A stretch of 64,000 nt of DNA from Deltaproteobacteria bacterium (lineage in GTDB: Bacteria; Myxococcota_A; UBA9160; UBA4427), in assembly GCA_002719955.1 (NCBI GenBank), contig PBFW01000016.1, positions 62,001 to 126,000 on the forward strand, in the 5' to 3' direction. The notes beneath the pieces were generated by a model. It was given only the letters and a program-made list of their open reading frames with translations, was not told the DNA's origin and did not search any database. Both the position numbers and the translations under genes were made by a program. Each line of letters begins with the position of its first letter. Position 1 is the stretch's first letter. Shown here in pieces: positions 44,991 through 52,292 of this stretch.

Positions 44991-46235
44991 GTGGAATCCG
45001 GCTATATCGCCCTGGCCATCCCCGCCTTCTTCGTCCTGATGGGGGTGGAATCGTGGATCGCGAAACGCAAGGGACAGAAGCTCTATCGCCTGAGCGATTC
45101 GCTCAACAATCTGAGCTGCGGGATTCTGCAGAGATTGGCGATGCTGCTCTGCACGGTTCTTCTCCTGGTGGGGTATCTGGCGATCTACGAGCGCTGGGCC
45201 TTTGCCGAGCTGCCGGCCGATTCCGCGGGGGTCTGGATCGCCTGCTTCATCGGCGTCGACTTCTTCTATTACTGGTATCACCGCCTTTCCCACGAGATCA
45301 ATTTCATGTGGGCCGCCCACGTCGTCCACCATCAGAGCGAGGAATACAACCTGTCGGTCGCGCTGCGACAGAGCGTGCTTCAGCCTTTTCATTCGATGGT
45401 GTTCTATTGGCCGCTGGCCCTGATTGGGTTTCCCCCGGCAGTCCTCGCCGGATGTTCGGCCGTCAACACGCTCTATCAGTTCTGGATCCATACCCGGACA
45501 ATCGACCGACTCGGGCCCTTCGAATCCATTCTCATGACCCCGTCCCATCACCGCGTTCATCACGGTCGCAATCCCATCTATCTCGATCGCAACCACGGCG
45601 CGACCTTCATTCTGTGGGACAAACTCTTCGGGACTTTTCAGCCGGAGGAGGAAGAGGTCGCCTACGGCGTCACGAAGCCCCTTGCGACCTGGAATCCCGT
45701 ATGGGCGAATTTCGACTATTGGGCCGACCTCCTCGCGCTGGCCCGTCGATCGTCGAGATTCACGGACCGGATGCGCGTCTTCGTCGCGCCGCCGGGTTGG
45801 CGGCCCCAAGAACTCGGCGGTTTCGAAGAACCGTCTCCCATTCCGGTGCCTCCCCCCCTCTATGACCCTCCGGTCCCGCTCCACCTGCGACGCTATGCGA
45901 GCGCGCAATTCATTCAGCTGCTCGGGTTGTCGGCTCCTTTTCTCCTGATGGCGGATTCCGCGAGCTGGATGGCAACGGCACTCGGGTGTGTTGCGGCGAG
46001 TTGGGGACTTCTCGGTGTCGGCGCCGTGCTCGACGGCCGGAACTGGGCGGGCGCCTGCGAGTGGTCGAGGATCGTCGCAACTCCGATACTCCTGATCCCA
46101 ATCACGCAGGGTTATCCGCTGCAACCCCTCCTGGTCGCGTTCCTGCTGAACCTCGGGGTCGCGGCCTATCTCGGGGTGTATTGGGACGGACTTCGCGGCG
46201 AAGCCCGGAGCGAATCCTTCGGCGAACGCAGTTAA
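44991..46235 (+). CDS. Membrane fatty acid hydroxylase / sterol desaturase family (di-iron) protein
   Basis: 414 residues with GTG start (TTGGAGA upstream). Three histidine boxes bind two irons: HRLSH at 97-101, HVVHH at 110-114, and HHRVHH at 186-191, with more histidines near 202. Several hydrophobic segments lie before the boxes (about 5-20, 48-68, 80-96) and three more in the C-terminal extension (about 310-400), so it is an inner-membrane enzyme longer than typical. Related to alkylglycerol monooxygenase and fatty acid hydroxylases. Substrate probably a lipid. Confidence 0.9.
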   Translation: MESGYIALAIPAFFVLMGVESWIAKRKGQKLYRLSDSLNNLSCGILQRLAMLLCTVLLLVGYLAIYERWAFAELPADSAGVWIACFIGVDFFYYWYHRLSHEINFMWAAHVVHHQSEEYNLSVALRQSVLQPFHSMVFYWPLALIGFPPAVLAGCSAVNTLYQFWIHTRTIDRLGPFESILMTPSHHRVHHGRNPIYLDRNHGATFILWDKLFGTFQPEEEEVAYGVTKPLATWNPVWANFDYWADLLALARRSSRFTDRMRVFVAPPGWRPQELGGFEEPSPIPVPPPLYDPPVPLHLRRYASAQFIQLLGLSAPFLLMADSASWMATALGCVAASWGLLGVGAVLDGRNWAGACEWSRIVATPILLIPITQGYPLQPLLVAFLLNLGVAAYLGVYWDGLRGEARSESFGERS

Positions 46236-46298
46236 ACGTCGCAGCTTTCCTCAATGCGGCTCGGACCGCAGAGAAAAGGCAGAGGGGGGCCGAACGGG

Positions 46299-46736
46299 AT
46301 GGCACGAGAGAACAAAGAATCTCTCGAAGAGTGGCATCGGATCGTCAAAACGCGCGACCTCGAAGGCCTCGAGAGAATTCTCGCCGAGGATGTATCGATG
46401 GGCGCGCCGCCCTATTGGGACAAGCTGAGTGGAAGGGTGATCGTCCATCATCTCCTCGGTTTGATCATCTGAACGATCGACGACTTCACCTACCACCGAC
46501 AATGGCACGATGATGCGTCGGGAAGCGGCGAAATCGCGCTCGAATTCCGAGGTCGGATCGGCGACCAGGACCTGCAGGGCATCGATCTGATCAGCTTGAA
46601 CGACCGCGGCGAACTACAGAACCTCGACGTCATGATTCGCCCGATGAACACGCTGGCGGCCCTCAAAGAAGTGATCGCGCCACAGATAGCGGCCTTCTTG
46701 CGCGAACTCGCGGAGGCGGCCCCCGCAGAGGACTAG
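46299..46736 (+). pseudogene. SnoaL-like gene interrupted by an in-frame TGA at codon 58
   Basis: ATG 46299 (GAGGGGGG upstream) opens ENKESLEEWHRIVKTRDLEG, LERILAEDVSMGAPPYW, typical of SnoaL-like proteins. Codon 58 (46470-46472) is TGA, after VIVHHLLGLII. In the same frame the reading resumes as TIDDFTYHRQWHDDA, LEFRGRIGDQDLQGIDLI, LNDRGELQNLDVMIRP to TAG 46736, giving a 145-residue family-length protein apart from the one stop. Codon use is normal after it, so this is a recent nonsense mutation or a sequence error. Selenocysteine is unlikely. Confidence 0.75.
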
Positions 46737-47575
46737 CGCCGCCAGCTCACGCTGATGCCGATCCCAAAATCCGGTGCGCCCTCGGACAAACCGATGAGCC
46801 CGTAGGGCCCAAAGGAGAACTGATGGCCGATCTTGATGCCCGCAAAGGGAGAGATCTGATGGGTATCCTGCACCGAATCGACGCTGGCCTCGAACCAGTC
46901 ATAGGCGACTCCGATCTGCACCCGGTCGTGGACGCGCAGACTTGCGCCAACGGAGGTATAGAGGCGGTCCGAAGCGGCCCCGCCCGAATAGAATTTTCGT
47001 CCCCCGTGCCCAAAGGCCGTAAGACGTCCGAAATCCTTGAAAGCATCCACTTGCAGTGCGAAGGCCCATTCGCCATTGCCGAGATCCCGCGAGGTTTCCG
47101 TGGGGGCGGTCAGCTTCCCGATCAGCTCCAGATAGGGAAAGGCCGTCGAGGGTGGCACCCACAGATATCCCAGGCTGCCCATGATCTGGCCGAGCCCCGT
47201 CGTGCGCTCGGCCGACATCCGATCTCCGTCGATGAGAATGCCGCTGGGTCCGTCGATGCTGAGCAGCGGCAGCGTGATCTTCGCACGCACCGGAAAGAGG
47301 TCGACTTCGACCGCCAGCGGGACGTAGAAGAGCTCCGTATCCTCGTCGAGCCCATAGTCGCCCTTGCTGTAGTCGAACCCGGTACTGAATTTCCAGCGCG
47401 CACTACTCCACCGGGAATCAGGTCCAGCCTCGAGACTCTCCTCCGCCGCAACGACCTGGCCCGCGAGAAGAAGGATCCCCATCAGGAAGAACCATCGACC
47501 GCATCCGAGGCCCGCCGGCTGGAGGCGCCTCGCTCGCGGGCACGCGATGGGGTGTCGACCTTGCAGCGTCAGCAC
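46733..47575 (-). CDS. Putative outer-membrane beta-barrel protein
   Basis: 280 residues from GTG 47575, chosen because GAGGA lies seven bases upstream. A basic start and hydrophobic run (FFLMGILLLAGQVVAAEE) form the signal peptide. The mature part alternates strand and turn with aromatic girdle residues (WKFSTGFDYSKGDYG, YLELIGKLTAP, VQIGVAYDWFEASVD) and ends GIGISVSWRR, as in porin-like barrels of 12 or so strands. The function is unknown. The last base triplet overlaps that of the convergent SnoaL-like gene at a CTAG. It shares a strand with the Arg-Pro-Glu repeat gene upstream. Confidence 0.65.
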   Translation of the reverse strand: MLTLQGRHPIACPRARRLQPAGLGCGRWFFLMGILLLAGQVVAAEESLEAGPDSRWSSARWKFSTGFDYSKGDYGLDEDTELFYVPLAVEVDLFPVRAKITLPLLSIDGPSGILIDGDRMSAERTTGLGQIMGSLGYLWVPPSTAFPYLELIGKLTAPTETSRDLGNGEWAFALQVDAFKDFGRLTAFGHGGRKFYSGGAASDRLYTSVGASLRVHDRVQIGVAYDWFEASVDSVQDTHQISPFAGIKIGHQFSFGPYGLIGLSEGAPDFGIGISVSWRR

Positions 47576-47682
47576 GTCGGGTCCTCGCAATCGTCAAGGT
47601 GGCGGTCGAAACGGGCGCACGCTCTCCCCGCCGCGGGCAGCGGCCGCAGGGGTGGCCGCCGCCCGGAGTCAGAAGACGGGCT

Positions 47683-48336
47683 CTAGCTCTCGACGGGTTC
47701 CGGGCGCTCGGGATACTCGGGGCGTTCCGGGCGTTCCGGGCGTTCCGGGCGTTCCGGGCGCTCGGGCCGTTCCGGACGTTCCGGACGTTCCGGGCGTTCC
47801 GGGCGCTCGGGCCGTTCCGGGCGTTCCGGGCGCTCGGGCCGTTCCGGACGCTCGGGGCGATCCCCTCTATCGAGTCGCTCCGGCCGATCCCCCCGGTCGG
47901 GCCTATGCGGCCGCTCCGGGCGCTCGGGGAGCACGGCGTCATCGGGCAGACCCAGGACGTCACGAACTTCGGCGGCGCGAGCGGCACCGATCAGTGCCCG
48001 GTCTTCCTCGGACAGATCGACGCGGCGCGGGACGTCGACTTCGGCCTCGAGGCCGAGAATCTCGCGCAAGTCACTCGCCCGCGCTTCGGACAGAAGAACA
48101 CGTTGTTCGTCGGTGAGATCGCCGCGACGCGGCAGCTCGTCCCCCTCCGCAATTCCCAGTGTCGCGCGAATCTCGTCCTGTCGGGCGTCGTGGAGGGCCA
48201 TCCTCTGCGCCTGGGTGAACTCGACGCTGGCCACTTCGTCGGTCTCCGCACCGGCGGCAAGCGTCCACAGGAACGCCACCGCCGCAGTCGCCATGCAGCG
48301 CCGGCCGACGAAGGATGCTCGGATTCTTCTTATCAT
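47683..48336 (-). CDS. Secreted Arg-Pro-Glu repeat protein, unknown function
   Basis: 217 residues. Signal peptide about 1-30 (MIRRIRASFVGRRCMATAAV, AFLWTLAAGA). Three 34-residue repeats follow, 40-73, 74-107 and 108-141, each opening with a [FL]T/S-x-[ED]-x-R-type start, then ARxxELR-x-LG and a closing DxPRR-like turn. From about 137 to the end the protein is almost entirely Glu-Arg-Pro triplets (broken by a few HRPDRGDRP variants). A highly charged, disordered, extended tail is expected. RBS GAGGAA. Located between an outer-membrane barrel candidate and an amidohydrolase. Confidence 0.75.
   Translation of the reverse strand: MIRRIRASFVGRRCMATAAVAFLWTLAAGAETDEVASVEFTQAQRMALHDARQDEIRATLGIAEGDELPRRGDLTDEQRVLLSEARASDLREILGLEAEVDVPRRVDLSEEDRALIGAARAAEVRDVLGLPDDAVLPERPERPHRPDRGDRPERLDRGDRPERPERPERPERPERPERPERPERPERPERPERPERPERPERPERPEYPERPEPVES
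47697..47856. repeat. 9-bp tandem repeat encoding the Arg-Pro-Glu tail
   Basis: About 17 units of CGTTCCGGG or close variants (CGCTCGGGC, CGGACGTTC) read as Glu-Arg-Pro on the minus strand. Unit identity is highest in 47720-47760 and decays outward, as expected for slippage-generated repeats. The copy number could vary between strains. Confidence 0.85.
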
Positions 48337-48686
48337 TGGGTATTCCTCGCTATTGGGTCCCGCCCACTCGCAACACCTCGTCCGGCAGGTGGGATGATCT
48401 CCCATTTCGAACCATTATAAATGGAACTTTATCCCATAGACAGAAAATCCTAAAGAAATCCTACCTTCCTCCCCCTGGGGTTCAATTGCCGCACGACCCG
48501 CTGATGGAGCGGCGGCGATCGGAATGAATATTCTGGGAATTCGGGATCGCGACTGGGGATCTCACTCGCGCACAGCCCGGAAAGCCTGGCGAGGCGCACG
48601 CGAAGCCCGACGATCCGTACCCCTCCGAGGGTGTGCGGCCGCCCAAGGGCCCGCCTGCCAGGGACCCTCGCACTCCGAAAATCCGA
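48337..48686. other. Gene-free stretch with AT-rich promoter-like island
   Basis: 350 bases with no supported gene. An AT-rich section at about 48410-48465 upstream of the repeat protein contains ATTATA at 48414-48419, which reads TATAAT on the minus strand, 78 bases before the ATG at 48336. No good -35 hexamer is spaced for it. The remainder, 48470-48686, holds nothing I recognise. Confidence 0.4.
48414..48419 (-). promoter_or_regulatory. Candidate -10 element of the Arg-Pro-Glu repeat gene
   Basis: TATAAT on the minus strand, a perfect -10 hexamer in a local AT-rich segment 78 bases upstream of the start codon of the gene at 47683-48336. The -35 position is weak (TGTCTA at 17 bases). Confidence 0.35.
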
Positions 48687-49853
48687 TCAGGCGGCCGGCG
48701 TCTCGGTGATCGCCGCGTCCAGATCGAGACCGAAGAATTTCGCGGGATTCACGGCTAGCACCTTGTGGCGAATGGCGTCGTCCACCCCCTCGAAGGCGTC
48801 GTCGATGAATTGACGCGAATTGGGGTAGGAGCCGACGGAGTGCGGGAAGTCGCTCGCCCACATGATCCGATCCATATCGAGGAGCTCATGCATTCGGATC
48901 GACACCGGGTCGCGGATGATGCCGAAATGGCAATGCTTGCCGATATATTCGCTCGGCTTCATGGCGAGCTTCACATCGAACCAATCCTTGAAGAGTTCGT
49001 AGTTGTCGTCCAGAAAATAGAGCGCGCCGGGCAGCCAATTCGCATTGGTCTCGGCGAAGAAGAACTGGATCTCCGGGAAGCGGTCGAAGACCCCCTCGAT
49101 CATCAACTGGATCAGGGCATAGACGGGGCCCTGTCCGCCAGCTCGCTGGTAGAGCGCCTCCGAGAATTTCGCCTCACCGGTCCCGGCGGAAACGTCGCGC
49201 GGCGGCGGGGCCGCCGCGCCAAATCCGATATGGGGCGCGAGGGAGACGCCGAGCTCGAGACATCTGGACCAGAAACGGTCGTCGTCAGGCTCCGAGAATC
49301 CGCTTCCGTTGGGGAATTGATGGAAGCAGACGGAGTTCAAGCCGATGCTGTGTCCGAATTCGAGTTCGGCGATGGCGTCATCGACCCCAGTGACCGGGAT
49401 GGCCGTCGTACCGATCAGGCGATCGGGCGCAACCGAACAATAGTCCTTTCCGAGATAGGTGTTGTAAGCGCGAAGCAGCGTCAGATAGACATCGCGATCG
49501 CGGACGCCTTCGATGAAGCGCGACGCGAAGACGGGCGGAAACATCACCTCGGCATCGATGCCATCGATATCCTGCTCGCGAAGCCGTTGTTCCGGACCGC
49601 CCGCACCGGGAGCCGGACTGCCATCCTCATTGAAATAAGAACCTCCGGAGAGCTTGACCGGCCGGCCACCCACGATGTTCTGACCGTTGGGAAGCAGGGG
49701 CCGCCCCTCGACGATCCATCCCTCGCCACCCTCCGGAAGCGGAACGAGACGAGGCGCGCGGCAGTGCAACTCCTCCGGGATATATTTGAGCAGCACGTCG
49801 GGCGGAGATTCGATATGCCCGTCGGAAGAGATCACTTTGTATTGGCGCGTCAT
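48687..49853 (-). CDS. Amidohydrolase family 2 protein
   Basis: 388 residues. ATG 49853 with AGGAGG six bases upstream sets the start; a longer frame to 50120 lacks one. Motifs: VISSDGHIESPPDV (first metal site), APHIGFGAA with a metal His, and WASDFPHSVGSYPNS with the catalytic Asp; FFFAETNANWLPGAL is a common core segment. Unlike the other copies it has a longer loop after the first site (LPEGGEGWIVEGRPLLPNG). It stands alone, 345 bases from a phosphate transporter gene. Confidence 0.9.
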   Translation of the reverse strand: MTRQYKVISSDGHIESPPDVLLKYIPEELHCRAPRLVPLPEGGEGWIVEGRPLLPNGQNIVGGRPVKLSGGSYFNEDGSPAPGAGGPEQRLREQDIDGIDAEVMFPPVFASRFIEGVRDRDVYLTLLRAYNTYLGKDYCSVAPDRLIGTTAIPVTGVDDAIAELEFGHSIGLNSVCFHQFPNGSGFSEPDDDRFWSRCLELGVSLAPHIGFGAAAPPPRDVSAGTGEAKFSEALYQRAGGQGPVYALIQLMIEGVFDRFPEIQFFFAETNANWLPGALYFLDDNYELFKDWFDVKLAMKPSEYIGKHCHFGIIRDPVSIRMHELLDMDRIMWASDFPHSVGSYPNSRQFIDDAFEGVDDAIRHKVLAVNPAKFFGLDLDAAITETPAA

Positions 49854-50198
49854 TGGAAGCCTCCTATTAGGCCACGGACGTCGCAACACGCACGACCACG
49901 GCAGCCGATTCCCGGCGGACGATCGAAGATCGCATTCTCGATCAGATCGTGTCAAGTACCTCCGCGGAACACAGAATGTGATCTTTTCACACCGATCGCG
50001 CGACGCCAGCTCGCGCGCCGCACTCGATCCACGCTGCAGAGTGCACGCGATCTCCCACGCCGCAAATCGCGCGTCAGACCCAGGGGGCTCTTCCGTATCG
50101 AGTATGAGACGCTGCGCCACACACGAATCATTCGCGACCTTGGCGGCAGGGAAGCGCTCTCCAGGTGCGCACTCAGGACGTCTCCCCGACCCCCGCCA
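49854..50198. other. Gene-free stretch between amidohydrolase and pit
   Basis: 345 bases without a supported gene. It contains a perfect TGTGA/TCACA inverted repeat (see separate entry) and an ATCG-rich inverted segment around 49920-49950. The rest shows no recognisable element. Confidence 0.4.
49977..49991. promoter_or_regulatory. CRP/FNR-like palindrome upstream of amidohydrolase
   Basis: TGTGA at 49977-49981 and TCACA at 49987-49991 are perfectly symmetric but separated by five bases rather than the six of an E. coli CRP site. It lies 124 bases upstream of the amidohydrolase start on the minus strand. Binding by a CRP/FNR-type regulator is a guess from symmetry. Confidence 0.3.
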
Positions 50199-51290
50199 TC
50201 AGGAAAGCGCATAGGCGAGCAGCGCACCGAGCGCGGCCGCAACCGGCAGCGTGCCGAGCCACGCCCCAAGGATTTCGCCGGTCGCCCGACGCTGCAGGGT
50301 CCCTGCGGCCGCACCGATGCCGAAGATTCCGCCTGTCGAAACGTGGGTGGTCGACACCGGCAGGCCAAAGCGCGAGGCACCGATGACGAGCAGAGAAGTC
50401 GCCAGGTTCGCGGCCAGGCCCTGCCCGTTGCTCATCGGGGTGATGCGCAGGGCCAGCGTATCGGCCACCCGCCGAGCGGCCAGGACACCGCCGAGGGACA
50501 TCGCCCCAGCGACGACGAGCGCTCCCAAGAAGGGATCGAGGGCCGACGCCCCGACCATCAGCCCCAGAATCTTCGGCGTGTCGTTCAGACCGCGAGCAAA
50601 GCCCACGGTCGTCGCGCTGAGCACGTGACCGGTGCGCAGAGCGCGCTCGACCTCGAGACCGACCAGGCGTGCCTCTCCATGGGCCTTACACTCGCTCGCC
50701 TCGGCGATCTCCAGACGCAGCGTGCGGCTCGCCACTGCGGCATTTCCCTCCGCATTGGCCGTCCAGCCGGGCTCGATACAGATGCAATCGCCCGGGGCGA
50801 GTCCGAGCATCGAGCCGACCGCATGGCCGCCGCGGGCGAGGGCCGCAGCGAGTACGATCGCCAGCAGGGGTCCGACGGCCAGCGGCAGAACGAATGCGGC
50901 GCCCAGGGCGCCGAGGTTCAGAGCCGAACCCGCTGCCACCGCGCCGCCGCCCAGGAGTGAGCCCACGATGGCGTGCGTGGTCGAAATCGGGAGCCCCGCC
51001 CGCGTCGCCAGAGCCACCGTGATCGCCGCACCCATCGCGACCGCTGCGAGCAGCTCGACCGAAAGGAACTCCGGGGGAACCAGGCCCTTGCCCGAGAAGG
51101 CCCTGACGAGGGCGGAGGCCAGAACCACGGACGCCAGGGAACCGAGGATCTGCGATACGGTCGCGAGCGCGAGCGCCCGCCGGTAACCGAGCTGAGCGGC
51201 ACCGTAGATCGTTGCCACCCCCTTGATATTATCGTTTGCGCCATTCGCAAAGGCGAGGGCCACACCAGCGATCAGCAGCAACCACTCCAT
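50199..51290 (-). CDS. pit: Inorganic phosphate transporter, Pit family
   Basis: 363 residues. The inverted-repeat signature motifs are clear: FANGANDNIKGVATI near residue 14, GLPISTTHAIVGSLLGG in the first half, then GLNDTPKILGLMVG and FGLPVSTTHVSTGGI in the second. About ten transmembrane segments with a cytoplasmic loop at about 170-215 separate the halves. It carries phosphate, usually as a metal-phosphate complex, driven by proton symport. Typical members are 330-500 residues. It stands alone; no PhoU-like gene is adjacent. Confidence 0.95.
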   Translation of the reverse strand: MEWLLLIAGVALAFANGANDNIKGVATIYGAAQLGYRRALALATVSQILGSLASVVLASALVRAFSGKGLVPPEFLSVELLAAVAMGAAITVALATRAGLPISTTHAIVGSLLGGGAVAAGSALNLGALGAAFVLPLAVGPLLAIVLAAALARGGHAVGSMLGLAPGDCICIEPGWTANAEGNAAVASRTLRLEIAEASECKAHGEARLVGLEVERALRTGHVLSATTVGFARGLNDTPKILGLMVGASALDPFLGALVVAGAMSLGGVLAARRVADTLALRITPMSNGQGLAANLATSLLVIGASRFGLPVSTTHVSTGGIFGIGAAAGTLQRRATGEILGAWLGTLPVAAALGALLAYALS

Positions 51291-51668
51291 CAGCAGCCAT
51301 CACCAACGAGAACGGCGCAACCATCGAGAGCGACGAAACCGCCGATAGGGCCGCGCGGCCCCCGGTCCTCAGGCCTTCCGCGCCCTCGAACCGCTCGCGG
51401 CACGCACACCCTCCGCCTCGAATCGATCGAGTGGATCTCCATCGGGCGCGACCGCTCCATCATCGGCAATAACTCTCCTCCGGCCAGAATCATGAAGGTG
51501 AATACGCCGCGCTGGACATTCCGGTTACGGCCAGCCCCACCGCTCCCGGCCCATCCGAGTGGCTCGGGAGCCCGACGGGCCACAGCCGACGCCCGCTCAA
51601 TCCCCTAACGTCCATCTGACGAGGACGTATAGTCTGGACTCGACAACAGCAACAAGGAGGCGCCCGAA
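51291..51668. other. Gene-free stretch between pit and the EthD-like gene
   Basis: 378 bases with no convincing gene. A 97-codon minus-strand frame runs into the pit start (TGATG) but has no protein-like composition. The right end has an inverted repeat ACGTCC/GGACGT (51608-51613 and 51623-51628) and TATAGT at 51628-51633, which could be operator and -10 for the plus-strand gene at 51669. Confidence 0.4.
51608..51633 (+). promoter_or_regulatory. Candidate operator and -10 of the EthD-like gene
   Basis: Six-base inverted repeat ACGTCC (51608-51613) and GGACGT (51623-51628) directly abuts TATAGT (51628-51633), which matches TATAAT at five of six positions and lies 35 bases before the ATG. The arrangement fits a repressible promoter; no -35 is clear. 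Confidence 0.3.
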
Positions 51669-52277
51669 ATGGAAGGCAACAAGCACACCGGTGTGATCGT
51701 CCAGAATATTTCGAGACCCGATTCCGCGCCGATCTGGGAGGATCAGTGGCGGGGCGAGACCGGTTCGGCTGCGCTCGAGAGTGGCGCCGTCGATCGAAGC
51801 AGCGCGTTTCGCCTCGCTCCGGGTTACGATCTCGACGGCGCCAGCCATGTCGTCATCTATGAGACATCGCAGGAAGACGTGGCCGCAGCAGCACAGAATA
51901 TCCTCGCCGGCGACGGTGAGACAGTGGCGAGCTATACGAAGATCGCGGAGCACGGGCCCGTCTGCGATGGGAAGACAAGGGGGATCGTACTGGTCTTCAC
52001 CGACTGCGAAGACCCGTCGCTCGAAGACTCGTTCAACGAGTGGTATTCCGGCCATCTACACCACACGATCGAGGCGATCGATTTCTATGCCGCCACACGT
52101 TATGTCTCGGATGACCCCTCGCGCACACCCTCGAAATATCTCGCCATCTACGAGAGCCAGAACGATGACCCGGCGCAGGTCCAGAAGGATGGCGTCGACT
52201 GGTGGATCAATGGGAATTTCGAGGGCCATAAGGCCATGGCCCTGCGCAACGAGGTTCCGGGTGTTCGCGTGGACTGA
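51669..52277 (+). CDS. EthD/dimeric alpha-beta barrel-like protein
   Basis: 202 residues with AAGGAGG eight bases before the ATG. It seems to contain two ferredoxin-like units: GVIVQNISRPDSAPIWEDQW and GIVLVFTDCEDPSLEDSFNEWYSGH, the latter with the W-Y-x-x-H motif typical of EthD-type domains. The second half ends FYAATRYVSDDPSRTPSKYLAIYESQNDD. Known relatives help in monooxygenase or dehydratase steps of catabolic operons; a catalytic function is not proven. Convergent with the CoA ligase at 52293. Confidence 0.7.
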   Translation: MEGNKHTGVIVQNISRPDSAPIWEDQWRGETGSAALESGAVDRSSAFRLAPGYDLDGASHVVIYETSQEDVAAAAQNILAGDGETVASYTKIAEHGPVCDGKTRGIVLVFTDCEDPSLEDSFNEWYSGHLHHTIEAIDFYAATRYVSDDPSRTPSKYLAIYESQNDDPAQVQKDGVDWWINGNFEGHKAMALRNEVPGVRVD

Positions 52278-52292
52278 CGAGGGGCGCGGCGT

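Noticed and set aside
46470..46472. Selenocysteine at the in-frame TGA
   Set aside because: Relatives as I recall them have no Cys at this site, no redox role is known for the fold, and no stable stem-loop is evident just downstream.
51420..51530. SIEWISIGRDRSIIGNN on the plus strand, reminiscent of an FHA phosphopeptide loop
   Set aside because: Only the I-G-R core is present; the Ser-Arg-x-His motif and the rest of the domain are missing and the frame has no suitable start.
51290..51583. 97-codon minus-strand frame ending in TGATG at the pit start
   Set aside because: Overlap looks attractive, but composition is Arg/Gly-rich and no strand or helix pattern or family motif is visible.
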